Part shown: in pieces, positions 28,177 through 39,916 of the stretch
Numbering within the stretch: the first letter of the stretch is position 1
Layout of the letters: each line of letters begins with the position of its first letter
Assembly (NCBI RefSeq): GCF_002224265.1
Contig: NZ_CP012881.1
Coordinates: 2,852,001 to 2,916,000, forward strand
DNA length: 64,000 bases
Reading direction: 5' to 3'
Source of the DNA: Vibrio vulnificus NBRC 15645 = ATCC 27562
Lineage (GTDB): Bacteria > Pseudomonadota > Gammaproteobacteria > Enterobacterales > Vibrionaceae
Notes under the pieces: model-generated
What the model was told of the DNA's origin: nothing
Databases searched by the model: none
Seen by the model: the letters and a program-made list of their open reading frames with translations, nothing else
Translations under genes and position numbers: made by a program

Positions 28177-29010
28177 TTAATAGTTATATGTGAGTGTTAA
28201 GTAGTAAGTTGGCTTGTCCAAGTCGAATAAGGTGTCGATTGGGTTTGGTCCTCGGTCGGTATCGAAATACCTGGCGCTGTTGGTTAAACCAGCAGCGATA
28301 GAAAAGCTTTCAGTTACGTTGTAACCAATCTCTTCGGCGTGTGAGAATTCAGGAGAATATTCTGAACCTCGGTAGGTCCACGATTTTGAACTGTCTATGG
28401 TGGTGGAAATCCACCAATCACCATATTCATAGCTCAAACCAAAACTGTTACTCAGGCGATACTCTTCGAGCTGAAGATTGCCTGCCGTGGTGTAACGATG
28501 GAAATTTTTTCTTAGACGAACGGAATCGGTTAGTTGTAGCCCTTCAAGCAAAAAGCCAAGGTCATAGCTGAGATTGAGATCCGCACGAAAAGCAGTAGAA
28601 AGGTCGGTGGTTTTTGCGATGTCAGAAATAGGAATTAACCCACGAATACTCGCAGAAAAATTGAGATTTTCTGTTGGTTGATAGAGATCTCGGTAAACCG
28701 CTCGTAACCAGACATCTCGCCAATACTGTCCCTCATGCCCGTCGAATTGATGAACGCCACTGAAATTGGCGCTAAAGAGCCAGTTGGTTTCCGTTTCATA
28801 TTCCACGGTGAGACTGGCGTCGAGAGAACGTGATGCAAGATAGCTGTTATCGGGGTAGGCGTTTCGGCTGTATGAAGTCGAAAACGTCAAATTCCACGGA
28901 CTGTTTTGAGTCGGTGGCGCCACCATAGATTCGGCGACATCTTCTGCATGAACTGTAAACGGCAAGCAAGATGCAGTTAGCGCACACAGTGCAATATGAC
29001 ACTGTTTCAC
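28177..29010 (-). CDS. Outer-membrane beta-barrel partner of the metzincin
   Basis: 277 residues from a GTG start with AAGGA seven bases upstream. Signal peptide cut near V-H-A|E-D (residue ~22). The mature chain is all amphipathic strands with aromatic girdles and ends in Y-L-T-L-T-Y-N-Y, a classic terminal strand with C-terminal aromatic for BAM insertion. No plug or family motif recognised. The stop lies 13 bases from the metzincin ATG, so both are one operon. It may anchor, export or receive the protease; this is inference. Confidence 0.78.
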   Translation of the reverse strand: MKQCHIALCALTASCLPFTVHAEDVAESMVAPPTQNSPWNLTFSTSYSRNAYPDNSYLASRSLDASLTVEYETETNWLFSANFSGVHQFDGHEGQYWRDVWLRAVYRDLYQPTENLNFSASIRGLIPISDIAKTTDLSTAFRADLNLSYDLGFLLEGLQLTDSVRLRKNFHRYTTAGNLQLEEYRLSNSFGLSYEYGDWWISTTIDSSKSWTYRGSEYSPEFSHAEEIGYNVTESFSIAAGLTNSARYFDTDRGPNPIDTLFDLDKPTYYLTLTYNY

Positions 29011-29407
29011 TCTACTTTCCTTGTAATTTGTGATTAATGTAGTGTTTTTTATGATTGACGGATACTAGAGGAATCATTGGAAGAAGAACATCTATTCATG
29101 GAAAGTATCAATATCTTGTGTCACCAGTACTAATTTGTGAGCCTGCTCGAATGTTAATAGTTTTGTTTTGAGCTCCAACCGCCTCTTTTAGTTGCTGAGC
29201 TCTTATTGTATATGGAATGAGTTGTACTTCAGCTTGGTTGACACATAACCCTCATCAATTTTTCTCGTAAGAAGGACTTGATTAGATCAATTAATGCACT
29301 ATTATGACGAAGTGTCATTTGTGACGGTTCGTCAAAAATGAGTGAGATTCCTTTAGTAGGGATTCGTGTTACAATCGCAGCGGGAGTACGTCGATACGGA
29401 AGAGTGA
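29011..29407. promoter_or_regulatory. Divergent intergenic region, barrel-metzincin operon / tetR
   Basis: 397 bases without a gene. It contains a hairpin (GAGCTC-CAAC, 29170-29179, with GTTG-CT-GAGCTC, 29191-29202) and, next to tetR, two operator-like palindromes listed separately. No strong -35/-10 pair stands out for the leftward operon. Confidence 0.5.
29305..29334. promoter_or_regulatory. Tandem TetR-type operators before tetR
   Basis: TGACG-AAG-TGTCA (29305-29317, one mismatch) and TGACG-GTT-CGTCA (29322-29334, perfect arms), centres 17 bases apart. The same dyad recurs twice in front of the RND gene, so the adjacent TetR protein is the likely binder and would autoregulate. Confidence 0.7.
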
Positions 29408-30199
29408 ATGATGTTTAACTTTGGTTGTAAGAAAAGTGATGAGCAAAACGGGTGTGGCTTTTCGGCTGGAAAGACGAAAAAACAGCAAGCTATCGCTGAT
29501 CGAGAAGTTGAATTAATTCTGTTAGCAAAAGCCATCGTACAGAAGGAAGGATTTGCCAACCTTACGATGGACAAACTAACAGCGGCCAGTCCGTACTCAA
29601 AAGGGACGATTTACAATCATTTTTGCAGTAAAGAGGATGTGATTTTAGCGCTGTGTATTCATTCGCTAAAAAACGAAGCGCTTCTCTTTAATCGTACCGC
29701 AGCGTTTGAAGGTACGACGCGAGAAAAAATGATCGCGATGCATGTCGGTTACCGTATTTACTCGCGTCTAGAGCCGGTGTTATCGACCTGTGCCATCATG
29801 GCTAAAACGCCATGGGTGCTTGAGAAAGCGTCGCCTGCGAGGGTGAATGAGTTAAATGAGCTTGAAGAAAAAGTGATTTCAGGTGCGGATGCTCTTGTGA
29901 GCTACGCGGCCGAAGTCGGCGATGTGAAACTTTCACCCGCCGTGGGTTCTGATGCCATTGTATTTGCTAACTGGTCAATTGCATTTGGTTCGAATGCCTT
30001 GACGCAAAACGCATCAAATAGTCACTGTATCAGTCGCCTTCAAGATCCATTTACAGTGCTACATAACGCGAACTTGCTACTTGATGGACTCGGATGGAAG
30101 CCGCTTTCGAGCGAATGGGATTATCGCAAAACCTGGCGACGGGTAGAGCAAGAACTGTTTGCTGAAGAAATCGCTTATCTCGAATCTGTTGGTCGATAA
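29408..30199 (+). CDS. TetR/AcrR family transcriptional regulator
   Basis: 263 residues; ATG at 29408 or the next codon. The HTH lies at ~36-80: F-A-N-L-T-M-D-K-L, S-K-G-T-I-Y-N-H-F and K-E-D-V-I-L-A-L. A ~33-residue N-terminal extension with two Cys (N-F-G-C-K-K, N-G-C-G-F) is uncommon for TetR. The C-terminal ligand domain is not assignable. Palindromes of one sequence flank its gene on both sides, so it probably represses itself and the exporter operon downstream. A terminator separates it from that operon. Confidence 0.85.
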   Translation: MMFNFGCKKSDEQNGCGFSAGKTKKQQAIADREVELILLAKAIVQKEGFANLTMDKLTAASPYSKGTIYNHFCSKEDVILALCIHSLKNEALLFNRTAAFEGTTREKMIAMHVGYRIYSRLEPVLSTCAIMAKTPWVLEKASPARVNELNELEEKVISGADALVSYAAEVGDVKLSPAVGSDAIVFANWSIAFGSNALTQNASNSHCISRLQDPFTVLHNANLLLDGLGWKPLSSEWDYRKTWRRVEQELFAEEIAYLESVGR

Positions 30200-30209
30200 A
30201 GGAACAAAG

Positions 30210-30230
30210 CCAATCTTAGGATTGGTTTTT
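30210..30230 (+). terminator. Terminator of tetR
   Basis: CCAATC-TTAG-GATTGG (30210-30225) followed by five T residues, ten bases after the tetR stop. Confidence 0.75.
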
Positions 30231-30243
30231 AAATCACACTTAG

Positions 30244-30367
30244 TGACGAATCGTCAAAAAATGAACTTGGAAAAACAAAAATGGGTTGTTCTTTGTTGAT
30301 TCCAAAATTCTTCCTCTCTTAACCAGCATTTGCTGGTTTTTAAAGAGAGATTATTGACGAAACGTCA
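30244..30367 (+). promoter_or_regulatory. Exporter-operon control region: two operators flanking a hairpin
   Basis: Perfect dyads TGACG-AAT-CGTCA (30244-30256) and TGACG-AAA-CGTCA (30355-30367) lie 111 bases apart. Between them AACCAGCA / TGCTGGTT (30321-30328, 30331-30338) forms a terminator-like hairpin with four T residues at its end. The second operator ends 15 bases before the exporter ATG and touches its ribosome-binding site, so binding there could also act as a roadblock. Confidence 0.65.
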
Positions 30368-30382
30368 CAAATGGAGAGTGTG

Positions 30383-32752
30383 ATGAACCATCTTCAGCAG
30401 TCAACCAATGAACGCACTTCACTGCTCGCGTTCTCAACGCGGTTCAGTTTTTGGACCCTTATCATCAGCCTGATGGCCATTGTCGCGACAGCGATGGGGG
30501 CAAAAAATCTCTATTTTCGTGGGGATTACAATATCTTTTTTGACGGCAGTAATGCTCAATTACAGGCCTTTGATGAGATTCAAACCACCTTCGCGAAAAC
30601 GGACAACATCGCGTTAGTCTTAGCACCTAAAAGTGGCGATGTGTTTGACCAGCGCACACTGACTCAAATCCAAGAAATGACAGAGCAAGCGTGGCAAGTG
30701 CCTTATTCAAGCCGTGTCGATTCGCTTGCTAACTACCAACATACCGAAGCGGTAGACGATGATCTGCTGGTGGAAGATCTTCTTTATCAATCGTACCCAC
30801 TCACAGCGGAACGCATCGCCAAGGTTCGTGCGGTCGCGATGTCAGAGCCACTACTGGTTAACGCTTTGGTCTCCGAGAAAGGCGATGTTGCGGTTATTAA
30901 TATCACCATGCAAATGCCAGGGGTGGATGAGACCGCTGAAGTGAACGAGGTGGTCGCATACGTCGAACAAATGCTCAGTCATTATCGTGCAGAGTATCCT
31001 GATGTCACCATCTACAAGGCGGGTATCATCGCGATGAACCATTCGTTTGCGATGGCGGCGCAAAACGACAGTGCGACGTTAGTGCCAACAATGCTTTTGG
31101 TGATTTTGCTTTTTCTCACCCTCATGCTGCGTTCGTTTCTCAGTGTTTTGGCGACGTTAGTGGTGATTATTGGCGCTATTGTTGCGACGTTGGGCATCGT
31201 CGGCTGGGCTGGAATGTTTTTGCATGTGGCCTCAGTAAATGTGCCGACACTGATCATGACATTGGCCGTGGCAGACTGTGTTCATGTCATTGCCAGCATG
31301 CGCCATTTTATGCGCCAAGGCATGCCGAAATCACCAGCGATTCACCGCAGCGTGACGCTCAATTTTGTGCCTATCATCATTACTTCAGTGACCACCGCGA
31401 TCGGCTTCTTGATGATGAACATGTCTGATTCTCCCGTACTACGAGATTTTGGTAATTTGTCTGCGTTAGGGGTGATGATTGCGTGTGTGTTGTCCGTGAG
31501 TTTACTGCCCGCCTTGCTTAACCTGTTGCCAGTGCGTTTTAGTGCCAAACAAGCGGCGAAATCGTCGGATATTATGGATAAGTTAGCGGATCTTGTGGTG
31601 CACCGACGTAACGTTTTACTGCCACTTTCCATCGTGGTGATTGCAGGCAGTGCCGCTTTGATTCCTTACAACAAAGTCAACGATGAATCGGTCAAGTATT
31701 TCGATACCAGTAGCGAATTTCGACAAGCAGCCGATTTTATGGAGCAAAGAATTGGTGGCATGACCACGATGAGCATCGCGATTAAAACACATCAATCCCA
31801 AGGGATTGCCAGTCCAGAATTCTTAGAGGTTTTGGGTGAGTTCACCAGTTGGCTACGCGAGCAGCCTGAAACGGACCATGTGGCATCGTTGTCTGACATC
31901 TATAAGCGCCTAAACAAAAACATGCACGGTGATGATAGTGCCTATTATGCATTGCCAGCAGAGCGTGAGCTGGCCGCTCAGTACTTGCTTCTCTATGAGA
32001 TGTCACTGCCGTTTGGTCTAGATCTGAATAACCAAGTCAATGTCGACAAGTCTTCCGTCAAACTGCAATTGACCGTGAAAAACTTAGGCAGCGTCGAGTT
32101 GGTGGCGTTGGAAGAGCGCATCTACCAATGGTTTGCCAGCAATGCGCCGCGATATCAAGTGGTCGCCTCAAGCCCATCGCTGATGTTTGCTCATATCGGT
32201 GAAACGAACATGGCCAGCATGCTGTCTACCTTGCCGATTACCTTAATCCTAATCTCAGCACTGATGATTTTTGCTCTGCGCTCATGGCGACTAGGGGTAA
32301 TCAGCTTGGTTCCGAACATTGCTCCTGCGGTGATTGGTTTTGGTCTTTGGGCGCTGATCTCCGGTGAAATCAACTTAGGTCTCTCGGTTGTGGTGACACT
32401 AACGCTTGGCATCGTCGTCGATGATGCTGTCCACTTCCTTGCCAAGTATCAGCACGCCCGCAAAGAAGGGCAAAACGCAGAGCAGGCGGTGCGATATGCC
32501 TTCCATACCGTCGGGCGCGCTTTGTGGATCACCACCGTTGTGTTAGTGGCCGGGTTTTCGGTGTTGGCCATGTCGCAATTCCGCCTCAACTCAGACATGG
32601 GGCAGTTAAGCGCCATCGTTATCTTCGTCGCTTTGGTGATCGACTTCGTTCTATTGCCATCGTTACTGATGCGATTTGATACAGCGGAATACGCCCAATT
32701 GAAAAACTCTCAAGAGCCGAACACAACACCCATTCAACCGAATCAAGCGTAA
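30383..32752 (+). CDS. RND-family exporter, MMPL / HAE3 type
   Basis: 789 residues from the ATG at 30383 with GGAG six bases upstream. The chain is an internal duplication: one membrane helix, a large periplasmic loop, five helices, then the same again. Equivalent polar helix residues occur as A-D-C-V-H-V in the first half and D-D-A-V-H-F in the second. This is the hydrophobe/amphiphile exporter-3 (HpnN- or MmpL-like) group, shorter than AcrB (~1050) and not needing an AcrA-type adaptor. It heads a three-gene operon with a LolA-like carrier and an outer-membrane barrel, which suggests export of a lipid or other hydrophobic compound. Confidence 0.87.
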   Translation: MNHLQQSTNERTSLLAFSTRFSFWTLIISLMAIVATAMGAKNLYFRGDYNIFFDGSNAQLQAFDEIQTTFAKTDNIALVLAPKSGDVFDQRTLTQIQEMTEQAWQVPYSSRVDSLANYQHTEAVDDDLLVEDLLYQSYPLTAERIAKVRAVAMSEPLLVNALVSEKGDVAVINITMQMPGVDETAEVNEVVAYVEQMLSHYRAEYPDVTIYKAGIIAMNHSFAMAAQNDSATLVPTMLLVILLFLTLMLRSFLSVLATLVVIIGAIVATLGIVGWAGMFLHVASVNVPTLIMTLAVADCVHVIASMRHFMRQGMPKSPAIHRSVTLNFVPIIITSVTTAIGFLMMNMSDSPVLRDFGNLSALGVMIACVLSVSLLPALLNLLPVRFSAKQAAKSSDIMDKLADLVVHRRNVLLPLSIVVIAGSAALIPYNKVNDESVKYFDTSSEFRQAADFMEQRIGGMTTMSIAIKTHQSQGIASPEFLEVLGEFTSWLREQPETDHVASLSDIYKRLNKNMHGDDSAYYALPAERELAAQYLLLYEMSLPFGLDLNNQVNVDKSSVKLQLTVKNLGSVELVALEERIYQWFASNAPRYQVVASSPSLMFAHIGETNMASMLSTLPITLILISALMIFALRSWRLGVISLVPNIAPAVIGFGLWALISGEINLGLSVVVTLTLGIVVDDAVHFLAKYQHARKEGQNAEQAVRYAFHTVGRALWITTVVLVAGFSVLAMSQFRLNSDMGQLSAIVIFVALVIDFVLLPSLLMRFDTAEYAQLKNSQEPNTTPIQPNQA

Positions 32753-32765
32753 TAAGGACATCAAG

Positions 32766-33584
32766 ATGAAAAGACTCAGCATACAAAAACTCAATACGAT
32801 GGCGGCGGTGGCTGCTTTGTTTACGGCACTGTCTGCTGCACTGGGCGTCACGCCAGCGATGGCGAATGATCAAGCCAAAGGATTAGAAATTGCCAAGGAG
32901 CGCAAGCAGCGTGACCTTGGTTGGGGGGATTCGGTCGCGACCATGGAAATGCTCCTCAAAAATGCACAAGGCGAAAGTAGCCTTCGTTTGATGCGTTTGA
33001 AGTCACTGGAGGTGGAAGCCGATGGTGACAAAGGGCTTACCATCTTCGATGAGCCAAGAGACGTTCAAGGTACCGCGTTTCTCAACCATTCGCACATCAG
33101 CGATGCGGACGATCAGTGGCTCTATTTGCCTGCGCTTAAACGGGTGAAACGCATTTCGTCACGTAATAAATCCGGCCCTTTTATGGGCAGTGAGTTTGCC
33201 TATGAAGATCTCAGTTCGTTCGAGCTGGAAAAATACCGTTTTGCCTATTTGGGTGATGAATCGATAGATGGCGAGAACGCATTTGTTATCGAACAAGTGC
33301 CAACGGATGAAAACTCGGGCTATACCCGCCAAGTGGTCTGGCTGGATCAGCAACATTATCGTCCTTTGAAGATGGAGTTTTATGATCGCAAAAATGCGTT
33401 ACTCAAAACCCTCGTATTTAATGAGTACCAGCAATACCTCAATCAATACTGGCGAGCTCATAAAATGACGATGGTGAATCATCAAACGGGCAAAAGTACC
33501 GAACTGACGACCAATGCAATGGCGTTTCGAACGGGCTTAACGGAAAGCGATTTCGAGCAAAACGTGCTGAAACGCATCAAGTAG
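32766..33584 (+). CDS. LolA-like periplasmic outer-membrane lipoprotein-sorting protein
   Basis: 272 residues with a signal peptide cut near P-A-M-A|N-D (~residue 34). The mature part is the half-barrel LolA/LolB-like fold of the 'outer membrane lipoprotein-sorting protein' family, with D-D-Q-W-L-Y-L-P-A-L-K-R-V-K-R-I and G-S-E-F-A-Y-E-D as typical blocks. Such proteins are encoded next to MMPL-type RND exporters and probably carry hydrophobic cargo across the periplasm. Thirteen bases after the exporter stop and twelve before the barrel gene, so co-transcribed. Distinct from housekeeping LolA. Confidence 0.83.
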   Translation: MKRLSIQKLNTMAAVAALFTALSAALGVTPAMANDQAKGLEIAKERKQRDLGWGDSVATMEMLLKNAQGESSLRLMRLKSLEVEADGDKGLTIFDEPRDVQGTAFLNHSHISDADDQWLYLPALKRVKRISSRNKSGPFMGSEFAYEDLSSFELEKYRFAYLGDESIDGENAFVIEQVPTDENSGYTRQVVWLDQQHYRPLKMEFYDRKNALLKTLVFNEYQQYLNQYWRAHKMTMVNHQTGKSTELTTNAMAFRTGLTESDFEQNVLKRIK

Positions 33585-33596
33585 TGGGATTGATAC

Positions 33597-34781
33597 ATGA
33601 AGAAAACCATCGTTAAGGGAGGCCAGTTGCTGGCCTCAACGCTGCTTGTCACCGCTGCGTTACCGTGTTTCGGCATTGAGCTATCGGGCAGTGCAAGTCT
33701 TGAACATAGGCAGTTCTTTTCATCAGGGCTACAAGGCCAAGACAGAGGCCAAAGTTCCTTGGTATTCGAGCCTGAATTTTATTGGCAGCAAAGTGAGGGT
33801 AATGGCCGTTTTACTTTTATCCCATTTTATCGTTGGGATGCGGTGGATGAAGAGCGCTCTCATGGCGATATACGCGAAGCACTCTACCTCAATTATTGGG
33901 GAGATTATGAGCTCAGAGCGGGCGTCGGCAAAGTGTTTTGGGGGGTAACGGAATCGGCGCATTTAGTGGATGTGATTAACCAGACCGATGCGGTTGAATC
34001 GGTGGATGGCGAAGCCAAATTAGGACAGCCGATGGTGCATGTGACGGTTGTAAAAGAGTGGGGAACAACAGATTGGTTTGTGCTGCCGTATTTTCGTGAG
34101 CGAACGTTTTCGGGCGAAGAGGGAAGACTAAGGCCTAATCCGCCCATTTCTCAAGATGCGTTATATCAATCTTCGCAAGCAGAGAAACACATCGATTTTG
34201 CCTTTCGATATAGCAAAATGTTTGGAGATTGGGATATCGGAGTCAGCTATTTTAAAGGCACCAATCGTGATCCCTACTATCGCTTGAGCGGGGGGGAGAT
34301 AAAACCGTTCTACGCACAAATGTCTCAAGTTGGCATTGATATCCAAGGTATTGTCGGCGATTGGCTGTGGAAGCTTGAGAACATTTACCGAGACAGTGAC
34401 GATCACCACACCGGTGTTGTGACGGGTTTTGAATACACATGGGTAGGCGTGTTGGACTCCGCCGTTGATATCGGCTTTATTGCGGAATACTTGTATGACA
34501 GCCGAGGAAACAATGCTCAGACGATAGGACAAAATGATGTTTTTGCCGGGTTGCGTTTTGCCTTCAATGATGAAGATGGCACCGAACTCTTAATGGGGAT
34601 GACTCAAGATCTTGATAATAGTGATGTTTACAACGCCAAGCTCGAAGCGAGCAGCCGAATTAACAATCAGCTCAAGTGGCGTATCGATGCATGGCTGTTT
34701 GAAAATGAAACCGCGAATGACCTGCTATACTTTGGTCGTAAAGATGACTTTATTGAACTTGGCCTAGATTATTATTTCTAA
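33597..34781 (+). CDS. Outer-membrane beta-barrel of the exporter operon
   Basis: 394 residues. Signal peptide ~1-27, then a chain of amphipathic beta strands ending I-E-L-G-L-D-Y-Y-F, with the C-terminal Phe required for outer-membrane insertion. Related proteins are annotated only as hypothetical or DUF1302-like; I cannot name the family firmly. As third gene after an RND exporter and LolA-like carrier it would complete a route through the envelope. That function is inference. Confidence 0.75.
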   Translation: MKKTIVKGGQLLASTLLVTAALPCFGIELSGSASLEHRQFFSSGLQGQDRGQSSLVFEPEFYWQQSEGNGRFTFIPFYRWDAVDEERSHGDIREALYLNYWGDYELRAGVGKVFWGVTESAHLVDVINQTDAVESVDGEAKLGQPMVHVTVVKEWGTTDWFVLPYFRERTFSGEEGRLRPNPPISQDALYQSSQAEKHIDFAFRYSKMFGDWDIGVSYFKGTNRDPYYRLSGGEIKPFYAQMSQVGIDIQGIVGDWLWKLENIYRDSDDHHTGVVTGFEYTWVGVLDSAVDIGFIAEYLYDSRGNNAQTIGQNDVFAGLRFAFNDEDGTELLMGMTQDLDNSDVYNAKLEASSRINNQLKWRIDAWLFENETANDLLYFGRKDDFIELGLDYYF

Positions 34782-34822
34782 AGATAACTATCTGATTTTA
34801 TTAATTAGATTCTTCTTATCCA

Positions 34823-34885
34823 TTGAGGTGGTCTATTGATTTGAGTTTTGTGATATCAGTTCAAGTTAGATCTACCTCATTTTTT
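34823..34885 (+). terminator. Possible long-loop terminator of the exporter operon
   Basis: TGAGGTGG (34823-34830) can pair with TCTACCTCA (34871-34879, with one G-U), and six T residues follow. The ~40-base loop is unusual, so confidence is low. Confidence 0.35.
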
Positions 34886-34963
34886 CAACATTTCTATAAA
34901 GCTCTTTCGCTGTATTCACTATAAAATCCCTCAAAAATGAGTGTATTTAGAGTGTTCGGTTAG

Positions 34964-37409
<2,446 letters not shown>

Positions 37410-37427
37410 TCCAGAGGTTTAAGCACA

Positions 37428-39815
37428 ATGAAATTCAGCGAATCTTGGCTTCGTGAGTGGGTAAACCCTGCGGTTACTACTGACGAGCTTACTCACCAAA
37501 TCACGATGGCCGGTCTAGAGGTAGACGATGTTCTTCCTGTAGCAGGCACTTTTAACGGTGTTAAAGTTGGTCACGTTGTGGAATGTGGTCAACATCCAGA
37601 TGCAGACAAACTGCGTGTCACCAAAGTCGACGTTGGTGAAGAAGCGCTTTTGGACATCGTTTGTGGTGCAGCGAACTGTCGTCAAGGCCTGAAAGTGGCT
37701 GTGGCAACCGTGGGTGCTGTGCTACCAGGTGATTTCAAAATTAAGAAAGCGAAACTACGTGGTCAGCCTTCGCACGGCATGCTTTGCTCATTCACAGAGC
37801 TAGGCATCGATGTGGAATCGGATGGCATCATGGAACTGGCTAGCGATGCCCCAATCGGTATGGACTTCCGTGATTTCCTAGCACTGAATGACGTGACCGT
37901 AGATGTTGATTTGACGTCTAACCGTGCTGACTGTTTCAGCATCCGCGGTATGGCGCGTGAAGTGGGTGTACTCAACCGTGCTGACGTCACAGAGCCTTCT
38001 GTTGCTCCTGTTGCGCCTTCTATTGATGACACCGTTGCGATTGACGTTAAAGCACCAGCGGCGTGTCCACGTTACCTTGGTCGTGTGGTGAAAAACGTTA
38101 ACGTTCAAGCGAAAACACCGCTATGGATGCAAGAAAAACTGCGTCGCTGTGGCATTCGTTCAATCGATCCAGTGGTTGATATCACAAACTTTGTTCTTCT
38201 AGAACAAGGCCAGCCAATGCACGCGTTTGATCTAGCGAAGATCGACGGTGGTATCGTAGTTCGTTTGGCTGAGCAGGGCGAGAAAATCACCCTTCTTGAT
38301 GGCAGCGAAGCAGAGTTGAATGCCGATACATTGGTGGTTGCAGACCACAACAAAGCACTGGCAATCGCAGGTATCTTTGGCGGTGAAGAGTCCGGTGTAA
38401 CCTCTGAAACCAAAGATGTGCTACTTGAGTGTGCTTTCTTTGCACCTGACCACATCCGTGGCCGCGCTCGTAGCTACGGTCTGCATACGGATTCTTCAAT
38501 GCGTTTCGAACGTGGTGTGGATTACGCACTGCAAGTGAACGCAATGGAGCGTGCAACTCAGCTTCTTGTTGAAATCTGTGGCGGTGAAGTAGCACCTGTT
38601 GTTGCTGTAGAGTCTGAAGCAGAACTGCCTAAGCCAAACAAAGTGGCACTGCGTCGCACGAAACTGGACAACCTTCTAGGCCATCACATTGCAGACAGCG
38701 ACGTGGTTGAGATCCTAGAGCGTCTGGGTATGACGGTAGAAACGACCGCAGAAGGTTGGGTTGCCGTGGCGCCAACATGGCGTTTCGACATCGCGATTGA
38801 GCAGGATTTGGTGGAAGAAGTTGGCCGTATTTACGGTTACGACAACATTCCAAACCAAAACCCAACCGCCGCACTGAAAATGCACGATCACCAAGAGGCG
38901 AACATTCCTCTTAAACGTGTTCGCGACTTGCTTGTTGACCGTGGTTACCACGAAGCGATCACTTACAGCTTTGTTGAGCCTGAACAACAGAAATTGGTTG
39001 TTCCAGGTGTTGATGCGCTGATCCTGCCAAACCCAATTTCTGCAGAAATGTCAGCAATGCGTCTTGGCTTGATTCAAGGTTTGCTAAACACAGTGGTTCA
39101 CAACCAGAAGCGTCAGCAACCACGTGTTCGTCTATTCGAATACGGCCTGCGTTTCATCCCATGTGACACGGCTGAAAACGGCATGCGCCAAGAGCCAATG
39201 CTGGCCGGTGTTATCGCGGGTACTCGCAGTGAAGAACATTGGAACATCGATACCAACACGGTTGATTTCTTCGATCTTAAAGGTGATGTGGAAGCGATTC
39301 TTGAGCTTTCTGCAAACGACAAAGCATACAGCTTCGTTGCAGCAAAACATCCAGCACTTCACCCAGGTCAGTCAGCGGCGATCGTTGTTGATGGTAAAGA
39401 AATTGGTGTAATTGGTACCGTTCACCCAGAACTAGAGCGCAAGTTCGGTCTTAATGGTCGCACTATTGTGTTTGAGATCGAATGGTCTGCAATCAATCGC
39501 AAAGTGATCCCTGAAGCGGTGGCATTGTCTAAGTTCCCTGCAAACCGTCGTGATATCGCGGTTGTTGTCGATGAAGCGGTTGCTTCTGGTGACATCGTCA
39601 ATGCGTGTCTAGAAGTGGGCGGTGAGTTCCTTAAAGCGGCAAAACTGTTTGACGTTTACGTAGGCAAAGGCGTTGAGGAAGGCAAGAAGAGCCTTGCAAT
39701 CGCTTTGACTCTACAGTCTAACGAGCGCACGTTGGAAGATGCAGATATCGCAGGCGCGGTAGATGCCATCGTTACACATGTGTCTGAGAAGTTTGGCGCG
39801 TCACTGCGCGACTAA
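37428..39815 (+). CDS. pheT: Phenylalanyl-tRNA synthetase beta subunit
   Basis: 795 residues, standard length. In order: tRNA-binding EMAP/OB domain (~40-150; [13 protein letters not shown]), B3/B4 editing domain (~210-390), B5 domain and class II-like core, and the C-terminal anticodon-binding FDX-ACB domain ending K-F-G-A-S-L-R-D. Co-transcribed with pheS. In enteric bacteria ihfA follows pheT directly; here three NAD-salvage genes lie between. Confidence 0.98.
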   Translation: MKFSESWLREWVNPAVTTDELTHQITMAGLEVDDVLPVAGTFNGVKVGHVVECGQHPDADKLRVTKVDVGEEALLDIVCGAANCRQGLKVAVATVGAVLPGDFKIKKAKLRGQPSHGMLCSFTELGIDVESDGIMELASDAPIGMDFRDFLALNDVTVDVDLTSNRADCFSIRGMAREVGVLNRADVTEPSVAPVAPSIDDTVAIDVKAPAACPRYLGRVVKNVNVQAKTPLWMQEKLRRCGIRSIDPVVDITNFVLLEQGQPMHAFDLAKIDGGIVVRLAEQGEKITLLDGSEAELNADTLVVADHNKALAIAGIFGGEESGVTSETKDVLLECAFFAPDHIRGRARSYGLHTDSSMRFERGVDYALQVNAMERATQLLVEICGGEVAPVVAVESEAELPKPNKVALRRTKLDNLLGHHIADSDVVEILERLGMTVETTAEGWVAVAPTWRFDIAIEQDLVEEVGRIYGYDNIPNQNPTAALKMHDHQEANIPLKRVRDLLVDRGYHEAITYSFVEPEQQKLVVPGVDALILPNPISAEMSAMRLGLIQGLLNTVVHNQKRQQPRVRLFEYGLRFIPCDTAENGMRQEPMLAGVIAGTRSEEHWNIDTNTVDFFDLKGDVEAILELSANDKAYSFVAAKHPALHPGQSAAIVVDGKEIGVIGTVHPELERKFGLNGRTIVFEIEWSAINRKVIPEAVALSKFPANRRDIAVVVDEAVASGDIVNACLEVGGEFLKAAKLFDVYVGKGVEEGKKSLAIALTLQSNERTLEDADIAGAVDAIVTHVSEKFGASLRD

Positions 39816-39832
39816 TCTTAAACATAGAAGAC

Positions 39833-39861
39833 AAAAAACCTGCCAACTGGCAGGTTTTTTT
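39833..39861. terminator. Strong bidirectional terminator, pheT / pncB
   Basis: AAAAAACCTGCCA / TGGCAGGTTTTTT (39833-39845, 39848-39860), A-run and T-run on the two sides. It ends pheST on plus and pncB on minus. Confidence 0.92.
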
Positions 39862-39916
39862 ATGTCTGTCGTCAATCGCTACGAAAGGTGCAATGAGAGG
39901 ACGGGGCAAACTTGTT

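Noticed and set aside
38105..38595. Open frames opposite pheT
   Set aside because: Shadows produced by the codon bias of pheT; no start signals.
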